Positions 1-7,327 of a stretch of 41,160 nt of DNA are shown here, piece by piece (positions within the stretch are counted from its first letter, which is position 1; each line of letters begins with the position of its first letter). The position numbers were made by a program, and so were the translations under genes. Under the pieces are notes generated by a model. That model was not told the origin of the DNA. It saw only the letters and a list, made by a program, of their open reading frames with translations, and searched no databases. Source of the DNA: Burkholderiales bacterium (GTDB lineage: Bacteria; Pseudomonadota; Gammaproteobacteria; Burkholderiales; SG8-39); assembly GCA_025929745.1 (NCBI GenBank), contig JAICPQ010000001.1, positions 1-41,160 of the forward strand. The letters are read 5' to 3'.

Positions 1-1
1 C

Positions 2-577
2 GAACGCATCGCTTCTCACTTCGAGGAGAGCGCGAAGCTCAAGGCGGCGTCGTCGCAGGTCCTCACCGAACCGCTCACGCGCGCCGCCGACCTCATGGTG
101 GAGAGCCTGCGCGCCGGCGGCAAAATTCTCTCGTGCGGCAACGGCGGCTCGGCCGCCGACGCCCAGCATTTCGCCGCCGAGCTTGTGAACCGCTTCGAGA
201 TGGAGCGTCCGCCGCTCGCGGCGGTCGCGCTCAGCACCGACACCTCGAGCCTTACCTCGATCGCCAACGACTACGCCTATCAGCAAGTGTTCTCGAAGCC
301 GCTGCGGGCGATCGGCCGGCGCGGCGATGCGCTTCTCGCCATCTCGACAAGCGGCAATTCGACCAACGTGCTCGACGCGGTGCATGCGGCGCACGAGGTC
401 GGCATCCGCGTGGTCGCGCTCACCGGAAACGGCGGCGGCAAGATGGGCGCGGCGCTCGGCGCCGGGGACGTCCATCTGTGCGTGCCGCACAAGAAGACCG
501 CCCGTATCCAAGAGGTCCACCTCCTATGCCTGCACTGCCTATGCGACGCTATCGATACGCTGCTCTTTTCGCGCTGA
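2..577 (+). CDS. gmhA: Phosphoheptose isomerase GmhA (5' end outside window)
   Basis: SIS-domain sugar isomerase, predicted to convert sedoheptulose 7-phosphate to D-glycero-D-manno-heptose 7-phosphate, the first step of ADP-heptose synthesis for LPS. The frame is open from base 2, so the N-terminus lies upstream; the first in-window ATG at 95 is internal. Visible motifs are SCGNGGSAADAQHFAAEL, which holds the phosphosugar-binding serine loop and a conserved Glu, then AISTSGNS, and IQEVHLL near the C-terminus with the conserved Glu/His. DiaA, a replication-initiation SIS protein, is the close alternative, since diaA sits next to the BON lipoprotein gene in enterics. Glu and His are kept and rfaE2 of the same pathway lies two genes downstream, so GmhA is preferred. 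The 3' end overlaps dolP by about 52 nt. Confidence 0.88.
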   Translation, partial: ERIASHFEESAKLKAASSQVLTEPLTRAADLMVESLRAGGKILSCGNGGSAADAQHFAAELVNRFEMERPPLAAVALSTDTSSLTSIANDYAYQQVFSKPLRAIGRRGDALLAISTSGNSTNVLDAVHAAHEVGIRVVALTGNGGGKMGAALGAGDVHLCVPHKKTARIQEVHLLCLHCLCDAIDTLLFSR

Positions 578-1176
578 TCCCAGCACTTGCCCTGCAAGGC
601 TGCCCGGCCGTGATCGGCGCGGGCGGCTTCGTCGCCATGTCGAGCATGGACGATCGGCGCACCACCGGAACGCAGCTCGACGATAGCGCGATCGAATCGC
701 GCGCCAACAGCCGCATCGCCGAGCGCATCGGCGAGCGCGGTCGCATCCACGTAGCCGCGTTCAACCGCACGGTGCTCCTCACTGGCGAAGCGTGGGACGA
801 GGCGACGCGCGCCGAGGCCGAGCGCATCGCGCTCGAGGTGCCCAATGTGCGCAGCGTCACGAACGAAATCCGGCTTTCGAGCGCTTCTTCGCTCAGCGAG
901 CGCGCGGGCGACACGCAGCTCACCGCCGTCATCAAGGGCCGCTTGATGAATGCGGAGCGTCTGAACCCGGTGCACGTCAAGGTTATTACGGACGCCGGGG
1001 TCGTATACCTCCTCGGCCTCGTCACCGAGACCGAGGCGGAAACGGCGACCGAGCTCGCGCGTACCACGGGCGGTGTGCGCAAGGTGGTGAAGGTGTTCGA
1101 GTATTGCAAGGAGACCGACGAGCTGTGCCGCCGGCCGCAGCCGCCGGCCGAGAAGCCCAAGCCGCCGCGGGCGTGA
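526..1176 (+). CDS. dolP: BON-domain outer-membrane lipoprotein (DolP/YraP-like)
   Basis: Predicted lipoprotein of 216 residues with two BON domains, at about residues 52-118 and 130-194. In enterics this family supports outer-membrane integrity and BAM function. The N-terminus has a basic start, a hydrophobic stretch and the lipobox LALQGC with the lipidated Cys at 26; the following Pro-Ala gives no inner-membrane retention Asp. The start at 526 has AGAGG about 9 nt upstream. A second ATG at 541 would also give an intact signal but has no visible ribosome site. The C-terminus is rich in Pro and Lys. It overlaps gmhA at its 5' end, and its stop overlaps the GTG start of rfaE2, so the three genes are probably translationally coupled. 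Confidence 0.88.
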   Translation: MPALPMRRYRYAALFALIPALALQGCPAVIGAGGFVAMSSMDDRRTTGTQLDDSAIESRANSRIAERIGERGRIHVAAFNRTVLLTGEAWDEATRAEAERIALEVPNVRSVTNEIRLSSASSLSERAGDTQLTAVIKGRLMNAERLNPVHVKVITDAGVVYLLGLVTETEAETATELARTTGGVRKVVKVFEYCKETDELCRRPQPPAEKPKPPRA

Positions 1177-1655
1177 CGCCCCCTGCGTTCGAAGCCAAGA
1201 TCCGCGACCCTGCGGCACTGGAGAGCTGGATCGACGCCTTGGCGCGTCCGCTTGTCTTCACCAACGGCGTGTTCGACATACTGCACCGTGGGCACGTCAC
1301 TTATCTCGCGCGTGCCCGCGCGCTCGGCGCGTCGCTACTGGTTGCGCTGAACTCGGACGCTTCGGTACGGCGCCTGAACAAGGGCGCAGATCGTCCGCTG
1401 AATCGTCTCGCCGACCGCCTCGCACTCGTGGCCGCGCTCGAGTGCGTCGACGCTGTCACCTGGTTCGACGAGGACACGCCCGAAGCGCTGATCGCCGCTT
1501 GCCGCCCTCAGGTCCTCGCCAAGGGCGGCGACTGGCCGCCGGACCGGATCGTCGGCGCCGGCGGGGTGCTCGCGCGCGGCGGCCAAGTCGTATCCATTCC
1601 CTTCGAGCACGAGCGCTCGACCACGGCGCTGCTCACACGGATCAGGAAAGCCTGA
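1173..1655 (+). CDS. rfaE2: D-glycero-beta-D-manno-heptose 1-phosphate adenylyltransferase (stand-alone HldE C-domain)
   Basis: Nucleotidyltransferase of 160 residues that makes ADP-heptose from heptose 1-phosphate and ATP. The cytidylyltransferase-like fold is shown by FTNGVFDILHRGH, with the nucleotide-binding HxGH at residues 38-41. The C-terminal signature ERSTTALLTRI is typical of the family. In enterics this domain is fused to a kinase as HldE; here it is separate, as in many betaproteobacteria. The GTG start overlaps the dolP stop in a GTGA. The gene ends 14 nt inside the convergent GNAT gene. Confidence 0.92.
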   Translation: MTPPAFEAKIRDPAALESWIDALARPLVFTNGVFDILHRGHVTYLARARALGASLLVALNSDASVRRLNKGADRPLNRLADRLALVAALECVDAVTWFDEDTPEALIAACRPQVLAKGGDWPPDRIVGAGGVLARGGQVVSIPFEHERSTTALLTRIRKA

Positions 1656-2082
1656 GCTCGAAGCAGAGCGCGCCGGGCGTCGGTTTCTCGAGGTAAGGCG
1701 CGGTCGGCTGGAAGCCGAGCGCACGATAAAGCGCCTGCGCCTCGCGCATCTTCGGGAGCGTGTCCAGCACGATGCGCTTGCAGCCCGCGGCCCGCGCCGC
1801 GCCGACCGCAGTCTCGGCGAGCACGCGGCCGAGACCTTGACCGCGTTGCGCGGCGCGCACGTACAGCCGCTTCATCTCCGCCGTTTCTCCATCCAGAAAC
1901 CGTACCGCGACGCAGCCGGCGTCATCGGCCAGGAAAAGCTGATAGGGGCCGGGGAGAGAAGCGAGCTCGGCCTCGAAATCTGCGAAGCAGCAAGGCTCGT
2001 CCACGAGGCGAGCGTACTCGGCAAAGAGCTCGCGTACGCGCGCGAGCTGCGCGGCGGCGGTGGCTTGGACGGGGCGGCCCAT
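1642..2082 (-). CDS. GNAT-family N-acetyltransferase
   Basis: Predicted acetyl-CoA-dependent acetyltransferase of 146 residues; the substrate cannot be told from sequence. The core GNAT signature is a beta strand ending MKRLYVRAAQRGQGLGR (about residues 69-85), where RGQGLG is the pyrophosphate-binding loop. A helix and the strand KRIVLDT follow, and LYRALGF appears near the C-terminus as in many small GNATs. ATG at 2082 is preceded on the minus strand by a clear GGAGG 8 nt away. It converges on rfaE2 with a 14-nt overlap and diverges from the gene at 2096. Confidence 0.88.
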   Translation of the reverse strand: MGRPVQATAAAQLARVRELFAEYARLVDEPCCFADFEAELASLPGPYQLFLADDAGCVAVRFLDGETAEMKRLYVRAAQRGQGLGRVLAETAVGAARAAGCKRIVLDTLPKMREAQALYRALGFQPTAPYLEKPTPGALCFELRLS

Positions 2083-2087
2083 ATACT
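2082..2087 (+). promoter_or_regulatory. Candidate -10 element of the 2096 gene
   Basis: TATACT lies 8 nt before ATG 2096 and inside the divergent gap with the GNAT gene. No convincing -35 is visible. If used, transcription would begin at or next to the start codon. Confidence 0.4.
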
Positions 2088-2095
2088 ATTCCTCC

Positions 2096-2626
2096 ATGCG
2101 GCTGCACCAGCTGAAGGTCGATTATGACGCCGAGCAGGACCGGCTGTTGATGCTCGTGGCGACGAACGAATCCGTCGAGCTCAGGCTCTCGCTCACACGC
2201 CGCTTCGTGAAGCTGCTTTGGCCGCTGCTCGTCAAGCTTGCCGAGGAAGCCAGCCCTCGTATCCGTACGCAGGCCAACCCGGAAGCGCGCAAGGCGCTGC
2301 TCGGCATGGAGCATGAGCACGCCGTCTCGAAGGCTGACTTCTCCAAGCCCTACGACGCGGCGGGCAGCGAGCGCCCGCTCGGCGAGCTACCGCTGCTTCT
2401 TGCCCGCATTCAGACGGGGCATGACCGCAATGGTCAGCCCGTGGTCGCGCTACACCCGGCCGATGGCCAGGGTATTACGCTCACTTTCGACTCCGTCTTG
2501 CTGCATTCGCTGTGCCGGCTGCTGCAATCGGCGGTGAAGAAGAGCGACTGGGACATGGAGTTGAAGCTGCCCGGCACCGAACCGCAGGAGGGTGCCGCGG
2601 CCGAGCGGGTACGCACGCTGAACTGA
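2096..2626 (+). CDS. Hypothetical protein, 176 aa
   Basis: I do not recognise this protein. The coding look is good: GC-rich third positions, no low-complexity, and alternating strand and helix patterns. An N-terminal strand pair (about residues 1-28) precedes an amphipathic helix rich in Leu and Lys (about 30-42), and a helix ending LCRLLQSAVKK lies near 135-155. There is no signal peptide or membrane segment. An in-frame GTG or ATG further upstream (to 2060) would overlap the divergent GNAT gene, so ATG 2096 is preferred. It has no Shine-Dalgarno sequence; TATACT at 2082-2087 lies 8 nt before the ATG, which suggests a leaderless mRNA. It ends just upstream of rhlE. Confidence 0.7.
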   Translation: MRLHQLKVDYDAEQDRLLMLVATNESVELRLSLTRRFVKLLWPLLVKLAEEASPRIRTQANPEARKALLGMEHEHAVSKADFSKPYDAAGSERPLGELPLLLARIQTGHDRNGQPVVALHPADGQGITLTFDSVLLHSLCRLLQSAVKKSDWDMELKLPGTEPQEGAAAERVRTLN

Positions 2627-2628
2627 CC

Positions 2629-2634
2629 TATAAT
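2629..2634 (+). promoter_or_regulatory. Perfect -10 hexamer at the start of rhlE
   Basis: A perfect TATAAT lies immediately after the stop of the upstream gene (2624-2626) and reaches into the only canonical start codon available to rhlE (TTG at 2634). No good -35 is seen 16-18 nt upstream. Transcription from here would begin near 2641-2643. Confidence 0.5.
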
Positions 2635-4025
2635 TGCAGGTTATTTCTTCGGCTTTTGAACAACTCGGCCTGATCCCGCCGCTCGTCGCGACGGTCGCGG
2701 AGCTCGGTTACAGTAAACCCACCCCGGTCCAGGAGCAGGCGATTCCGCTGGTCCTCTCCGGGCGCGATCTCATGGCCGGCGCCCAGACCGGCACGGGCAA
2801 GACCGCCGCGTTCGCGCTGCCGATCCTGCAGCGCCTCGTGCCGTTCGCCAGTCCATCGGCGTCGCCCGCGCGTCACCCGGTGCGCGCCCTCGTCCTCACG
2901 CCTACGCGCGAGCTCGCCGTTCAGGTCGCGGAGAGTTTCCGCGATTACGGCGCCAAGCTTCCGTTGCGTAGCACCGTGATCTATGGCGGTGTCGACATGA
3001 ACGCGCAGATCGATCAGCTGCGGAAGGGCGTCGAGGTCGTGGTGGCCACGCCCGGGCGTCTCCTCGACCACGTGCAGAACAAGACGGTGATGTTCAATCA
3101 GCTTTCGGTGCTGGTGCTCGACGAAGCCGACCGCATGCTCGACATGGGTTTTCTGCCGGACATCAAGCGCATCATCGCGCTCCTCCCGCGCGAGCGGCAG
3201 AACCTGCTGTTTTCCGCCACTTTCCCCGACGAGATCCGCACGCTCGCGAAGACCCTCTTGCGCAACCCGGCCGAGCTCCAGATCGCGGCGCGCAATGCGG
3301 TCGCCGACCTAGTGACGCACGTGATGCATCCGGTCGCGCGCGAGAAGAAGCGCGAGCTCCTTTCCTACCTGATTCAGACGCGCGGCCTGCGCCAGGTGCT
3401 CGTCTTCACCGGCACGCGCATCGGCGCGAACCGCCTCGCGCACCAGTTGCGCCGCGATCATATCCACGCCGATGCAATACACGGCGACAAGTCGCAGGCC
3501 GAGCGCGAGGCTGCGCTGGCCGACTTCAAGTCCGGCAAGACCACCGTGCTGGTGGCTACGGACGTGGCCTCGCGCGGCCTCGACATCGAAGGCTTGCCGC
3601 AGGTCATCAACTTCGACGTGCCGCATTCGCCCGAGGACTACGTGCACCGTATCGGACGAACCGGGCGCGCGGGGATGACCGGCGAAGCGATCTCGCTCGT
3701 CTCTCCGCAGGACCACGACGCCGTCGCGGCAATCGAGCGGCTTATCAAGAAGCGTATCGAGCGCGTGCTCATCCCGAACTTCGGTCCGAGCGGACCGAGC
3801 GTCGCGACGATGATGGGCGATCAGCCGTCGCACAAGGACCGGGAGCGACGGCGCTCGCCGTCATCGGGGCCGAAACGGCAGGTTGACCCGATCTTCTCGA
3901 AGCCTTACGAGCCCGCCGCCCCCACCGCAACCCCAATTCCTGCAGCAAATCAAGAAGCACCGCAAGCCAAGCGTAAACGGCCGCAACTCGCGGCACTCCT
4001 CGGCGGATTGAAAAAAGCTTCCTAG
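2634..4025 (+). CDS. rhlE: DEAD-box ATP-dependent RNA helicase RhlE
   Basis: RNA helicase for ribosome assembly or RNA turnover, about 460 residues. All family motifs are in order: the Q-motif GYSKPTPVQEQAIP, AQTGTGKT, PTRELA, VLDEADRM, SAT, VATDVASRGLDIE and HRIGRTGRAG. A basic, Pro-rich low-complexity tail follows, as usual for RhlE. The start is uncertain: the first canonical codon is TTG at 2634, but that base is the last of a perfect TATAAT, so an mRNA from that promoter would lack it. RhlE proteins usually begin M-S-F..LGL. Here SSAFEQLGL follows an ATT at 2643, 8 nt after the hexamer, which could be a rare AUU start. The gene ends one base before the convergent SDR. Confidence 0.93.
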   Translation: MQVISSAFEQLGLIPPLVATVAELGYSKPTPVQEQAIPLVLSGRDLMAGAQTGTGKTAAFALPILQRLVPFASPSASPARHPVRALVLTPTRELAVQVAESFRDYGAKLPLRSTVIYGGVDMNAQIDQLRKGVEVVVATPGRLLDHVQNKTVMFNQLSVLVLDEADRMLDMGFLPDIKRIIALLPRERQNLLFSATFPDEIRTLAKTLLRNPAELQIAARNAVADLVTHVMHPVAREKKRELLSYLIQTRGLRQVLVFTGTRIGANRLAHQLRRDHIHADAIHGDKSQAEREAALADFKSGKTTVLVATDVASRGLDIEGLPQVINFDVPHSPEDYVHRIGRTGRAGMTGEAISLVSPQDHDAVAAIERLIKKRIERVLIPNFGPSGPSVATMMGDQPSHKDRERRRSPSSGPKRQVDPIFSKPYEPAAPTATPIPAANQEAPQAKRKRPQLAALLGGLKKAS

Positions 4026-4026
4026 G

Positions 4027-4764
4027 CTAGACGCAGCGCGCGCCGTCGACTTCGATGCACACGCCGCTGACGAGGCTCGCTTCGTCGGAGGCGAGGTAAA
4101 GGCACGCATTCGCGACGTCCAGCGGCGTCGAGAAGCGGCCAAGCGGAATGGTGGCGAGGAAGCGGGCTTTGGCCTCCTCGCTGACGCTGCCGCCCGCGAA
4201 GTCCGCGGAGAGCGCGGTCTCGGGGCTGAACACGGGATTCACGCAGTTCACGCGGATGCGGTCCTTGCCGAACTCGCCCGCCATCGACTTCGACATGGTG
4301 ATCACCGCGCCCTTGGAGCTGTTGTAGACCGTGAGGCCGGGACGCGGCCGGATGCCCGCGGTGGATGCGATGTTGACGAACGAGCCGCCGCCGCGCTTTT
4401 GGAATACCGGCACGGCATGGATGGCGGAGAGGTAGACGCTCTTCACGTTGACTGCGTAGACGCGGTCGAATTCGGCCTCGGTGACTTCCAGGTACGGCTT
4501 GTTGCGATGCGTCCAGCCGGCGTTGTTCACTACGATATCGAGCTTTGCGCCCGCCGCGCGGACGAGCTTCGCCCAGTCGTCGCTTTTCGTGACGTCGGCC
4601 TGGACGAACGTGCCGTTGGTCTCCTTTGCCACGCGCTCGCCCGCGCCCTGATTGATGTCGTTAACGATGACATGCGCGCCTTCCTCGGCGAAGCGCTTCG
4701 CGATGCCCGCGCCGAAGCCCGACCCGGCCCCGGTGACGATGGCCAACTTTCCCTTTAGGCGCAT
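4027..4764 (-). CDS. SDR-family oxidoreductase
   Basis: Classical short-chain dehydrogenase of 245 residues. The cofactor loop TGAGSGFG is at 11-18, NNAG at 80-83, the catalytic Ser at 134, and Tyr147/Lys151 in YNSSK. An Asp at the end of beta-2 (VNDIN) points to NAD(H). The C-terminus has the usual SGVCIEVDGARCV. The substrate is unknown; the sequence resembles generic glucose or 3-oxoacyl-type SDRs. It lies 3 nt downstream of the FemAB-like gene and is likely cotranscribed with it and the TPR gene. ATG 4764 has no strong Shine-Dalgarno sequence, as expected for a coupled gene. Its stop faces rhlE across one base. Confidence 0.9.
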   Translation of the reverse strand: MRLKGKLAIVTGAGSGFGAGIAKRFAEEGAHVIVNDINQGAGERVAKETNGTFVQADVTKSDDWAKLVRAAGAKLDIVVNNAGWTHRNKPYLEVTEAEFDRVYAVNVKSVYLSAIHAVPVFQKRGGGSFVNIASTAGIRPRPGLTVYNSSKGAVITMSKSMAGEFGKDRIRVNCVNPVFSPETALSADFAGGSVSEEAKARFLATIPLGRFSTPLDVANACLYLASDEASLVSGVCIEVDGARCV

Positions 4765-4767
4765 GGT

Positions 4768-5871
4768 TTATCTTCGAAAAGGACTATGTTCGCATAGCTC
4801 GTCGACGTAACGGGTAATCCCCGCGCCCTCGCGCTCCAAAAACTGCTCGACCGCGCGCGCGAACTTCGGGTGCGCGAGCCAATGCACGGAGGGCGCCTCG
4901 ACCGGAAGCAGGCCGCGCCAGAGCTTGTGCTCGCCCTGGGCACCGCCTTCGAACACCTGGAGGCGTTTGGCAATGGCGAACTCGATTGCCTGGTAGTAGC
5001 AGCACTCGAAGTGCAGGAGCGGCACGTGTTCCATCGCGCCCCAGTAGCGTCCGTAGAGCGCGTGCTCGTCGTGCAGGAAAAGGGAAGCGGCGATCGGGCG
5101 GCCGTCTCGCTCAGCGACCACCATGGCGACGTACTGCGGCATCGCGGCGCCAAGCCGCAAAAAGAAATCGAGGCTAAGGTAGGGGCTCGAACGATGCTCG
5201 GCGTAGGTCTTGCGATAGCAGCGGTTGAAAAACTCCCAATGCCGGCGTTCGATGGCGTGTGCCTCGTACCACCGGCAGCGCACGCCTGCCTCGGCTACGC
5301 GCCGGCGCTCCTGCCGGATTTTCTTGCGCCGCTCGCGCGTCATGCGCGCGAGGAAGTCTTCGAAATCGCTGTAGCCGGCGTTGTGCCAGTGAAACTGTAC
5401 CGCGCGCCGGATCAGCATGCCGCGTTTCACGAAATGCGCCAGCTCCTCCTCCGCCGGGAATAGCACATGCAGCGAGGAGCTGTTTTGCGCGAGTTCGAGC
5501 GCAGAATCGAGCAAAAGCTCTTTCTCGGCGCCAAGCAGGCGCGGTCCGCGAACGGGGGTAAAAGGTACGGCGCTGAGAAGCTTCGGGTAGTAATCGAGAC
5601 CGTGGCGCTCGTGCGCCTCCGCCCAAGCCCAGTCGAACACGTACTCGCCATACGAATGCGACTTCGCGAAAAGCGGCATCGCCCCGATCAGGGCGCCGGC
5701 GCGGCGGACAAGGAGGAATTGCGGCAGCCAGCCGGTCTGCGCCGAGGCGCAGCCCGTGTCGATGAGCGCGGAGAGAAACTCATGCCGCACGAAGGGCCGC
5801 GGGCCGGCGAGCGCGTTCCATTCCGCGGCGTCCACGCCGCGCAGCGAGTCGACTACGCTAACGGACTCCAA
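4768..5871 (-). CDS. FemAB-like GNAT-fold protein (PF04339/DUF482 type)
   Basis: Protein of about 367 residues resembling the peptidogalycan/FemAB-like acyltransferase family of proteobacteria, whose biochemical role is poorly known. Features are a basic helix TRERRKKIRQERRRV in the middle, a following RCYRKTYAEHRSSPYLS, and a C-terminal GNAT half with AASLFLHDEHALYGRYWG and FEGGAQGEHKLWRG. An open frame continues upstream to 6111, but that part lies antisense-like over the TPR gene and has no family character. The best start is TTG 5871, which overlaps the TPR stop by 14 nt and has GAGAGGA upstream at slightly long spacing. It is the second gene of the TPR-FemAB-SDR unit. Confidence 0.82.
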   Translation of the reverse strand: MESVSVVDSLRGVDAAEWNALAGPRPFVRHEFLSALIDTGCASAQTGWLPQFLLVRRAGALIGAMPLFAKSHSYGEYVFDWAWAEAHERHGLDYYPKLLSAVPFTPVRGPRLLGAEKELLLDSALELAQNSSSLHVLFPAEEELAHFVKRGMLIRRAVQFHWHNAGYSDFEDFLARMTRERRKKIRQERRRVAEAGVRCRWYEAHAIERRHWEFFNRCYRKTYAEHRSSPYLSLDFFLRLGAAMPQYVAMVVAERDGRPIAASLFLHDEHALYGRYWGAMEHVPLLHFECCYYQAIEFAIAKRLQVFEGGAQGEHKLWRGLLPVEAPSVHWLAHPKFARAVEQFLEREGAGITRYVDELCEHSPFRR

Positions 5872-6427
5872 ACTCGACGCGGATCCTCTCGGCCACCTTG
5901 GGATCGAAGCCCTTGATGCGCTCGTACTCGGCGCGCAGCTTGTCGCGCCGGTCCAGCCTGTGCCAGACGCCGGCGAGCTGGTAGCCGGCGTACGGATTGA
6001 ACGGCTGCAGCCGGGCCGCTTCCTGAAATTTCGCCGCGGCCTCTTCCAGCCGGCCGAGGTGCGCAAGGGAAAGCCCCAGCCCATACCAGGCGCGGTCGAC
6101 GCGCGGGTCAATTTCGATGGCGCGCTCGAAGCGCGGCACCGCCGCCTCGTGGCGTCCGGTGCGCTGCAGGATAAACGCTACGTTGAAGTGCGCGGGCGCA
6201 TCGGCCGGGTTGAGGGCGAGCGCGCGCTCAAAGGCGTCGATGGCCGCCGGAAACTCCTCTCGCTCGGCGAGCAGGAAGGCGACGCAGGTCCAGGCCTGCT
6301 GGTGGCGTGGGTTCTCGCGCGCCACGGCGCGGAATACCTCCAGCGCCCGCGAGTGGCGCTTAAGAAGCATCAGGAACTGCCCGTACCAGAAGAGAAGCGA
6401 CGGGCGCAGGGGTTCGCGCAGCGCCAT
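5858..6427 (-). CDS. Tetratricopeptide-repeat protein
   Basis: Protein of 189 residues made almost wholly of TPR units, with no signal peptide. Repeats are visible as QAWTCVAFLLAEREEFPAA.., AHFNVAFILQRTGRHEAAVP.., AWYGLGLSLAHLGRLEEAA.. and YAGYQLAGVWHRLDRRDK. Each is about 34 residues with the A/G-A-P spacing of TPRs. It probably acts as a protein-interaction partner. It is translationally coupled to the FemAB-like protein, so the two may act together. ATG 6427 gives a compact product; longer frames run into the divergent glnB. TAGAAT lies 7 nt before the ATG on the minus strand and no Shine-Dalgarno sequence is present. Confidence 0.82.
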   Translation of the reverse strand: MALREPLRPSLLFWYGQFLMLLKRHSRALEVFRAVARENPRHQQAWTCVAFLLAEREEFPAAIDAFERALALNPADAPAHFNVAFILQRTGRHEAAVPRFERAIEIDPRVDRAWYGLGLSLAHLGRLEEAAAKFQEAARLQPFNPYAGYQLAGVWHRLDRRDKLRAEYERIKGFDPKVAERIRVEFGVR

Positions 6428-6434
6428 CCACTTG

Positions 6435-6440
6435 ATTCTA
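6435..6440 (-). promoter_or_regulatory. Candidate -10 of the TPR-FemAB-SDR unit
   Basis: TAGAAT on the minus strand, 7 nt before ATG 6427. No Shine-Dalgarno sequence is visible and the -35 is poor. A leaderless start is inferred. Confidence 0.35.
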
Positions 6441-6445
6441 CGCTG

Positions 6446-6451
6446 TACAAT
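6446..6451 (+). promoter_or_regulatory. Candidate -10 of glnB
   Basis: TACAAT in the 49-bp gap between the divergent TPR gene and glnB, 25 nt before ATG 6477. Unlike its neighbours, glnB has a clear GGAGGA ribosome site in the leader. The -35 is unclear and I see no sigma54 motif. Confidence 0.35.
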
Positions 6452-6476
6452 GACCGCCTCGCGGAGGACCCCGGCC

Positions 6477-6815
6477 ATGAAGAAGATCGAAGCGATCGTG
6501 AAGCCGTTCAAGCTCGATGAAGTGCGCGAAGCGCTTTCGGAGGTTGGCGTCACCGGCCTTACCGTGACGGAGGTCAAGGGATTCGGCCGCCAAAAGGGCC
6601 ACACCGAGCTCTACCGTGGCGCCGAGTACGTCGTCGACTTCCTGCCGAAGGTGAAGATCGAGGTCGTGGTCGCCGAGAACCAAGTTGAGAGCGCGATCGA
6701 CGCGATCGTCAAATCGGCGCGCACCGGGAAAATCGGCGACGGCAAGATCTTCGTCACCTCGGTCGAGCACGTGGTGCGCATCCGCACAGGCGAGACCAAC
6801 GAGGCGGCGGTCTAG
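6477..6815 (+). CDS. glnB: Nitrogen regulatory protein P-II
   Basis: PII signal protein of 112 residues, the standard length. It senses 2-oxoglutarate and ATP/ADP and controls glutamine synthetase adenylylation and NtrB. The T-loop GHTELYRGAEYVVDFLPK is intact with the uridylylation target Tyr51, and the C-terminal KIGDGKIFV with RIRTGE is typical. No amtB lies beside it, so GlnB is preferred over GlnK. ATG 6477 is preceded by GGAGGA at 8 nt. Its stop TAG shares a palindromic CTAG with the stop of the convergent Smr gene. Confidence 0.95.
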   Translation: MKKIEAIVKPFKLDEVREALSEVGVTGLTVTEVKGFGRQKGHTELYRGAEYVVDFLPKVKIEVVVAENQVESAIDAIVKSARTGKIGDGKIFVTSVEHVVRIRTGETNEAAV

Positions 6816-7327
6816 GTCTTCAGCAGGACGAGAAGCGCCCCCGCGCCCCCGTGCGCGGCCGGAGCTTGCGCGAAGGCGAGCACTTCGTCGCGCAGCTTGA
6901 GCCAGTGGTAAACCTTCTTTTTCAGGACCGGCTCGCGGTTTCGTGAGCCGAGTCCCTTGCCGTGGACGATGCGCACGCAGCCAAGACGTCGCGCGCGCGC
7001 GCTTCGCAGGAACTCGCGCACCGCGGTTGCGGCCTGCGCGCGATTCAGCCCGTGCAGGTCGACGCTGTCCTCCACCACCCAGTGCCCGCGCCGCAGCTTG
7101 CGCAGCATCGCCGGCGAGTAGCCGTTGCGCACGAAGGCGAGTTCGTCTCCGGACTCCAGGGACTGCTCGGCTGAAATCGGCCCGAGCGACTCGGAGAGCG
7201 CCGCCCGCTCATCGCGCCAGGTCTCGCGCGGCACGGCCGCAGGCCGCACGCGGGTCCGCGTCACGCGGCGCGGCTCGGCGAGCGGCTCTACGCCGTTCCG
7301 CCAGTCCTCCTCGTCAGGCGCCGGCAT
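6812..7327 (-). CDS. Smr-domain protein
   Basis: Protein of 171 residues with a C-terminal Smr domain (about 85-165) shown by DLHGLNRAQA and IVHGKGLGSRN. Smr domains are found in nucleases and in ribosome-rescue factors such as SmrB, which cleaves mRNA at collided ribosomes. The N-terminal 80 residues are charged and probably flexible, as in the stand-alone proteobacterial SmrA/SmrB class; I cannot tell which of these it is. It overlaps the trxB 3' end by 14 nt and is likely cotranscribed with it. It converges on glnB with a 4-nt overlap. Confidence 0.87.
   Translation of the reverse strand: MPAPDEEDWRNGVEPLAEPRRVTRTRVRPAAVPRETWRDERAALSESLGPISAEQSLESGDELAFVRNGYSPAMLRKLRRGHWVVEDSVDLHGLNRAQAATAVREFLRSARARRLGCVRIVHGKGLGSRNREPVLKKKVYHWLKLRDEVLAFAQAPAAHGGAGALLVLLKT

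Noticed and set aside
2..577. Calling the first gene diaA
   Set aside because: Conserved Glu and His of the isomerase are present and rfaE2 of the heptose pathway is two genes away, so gmhA is the better name.
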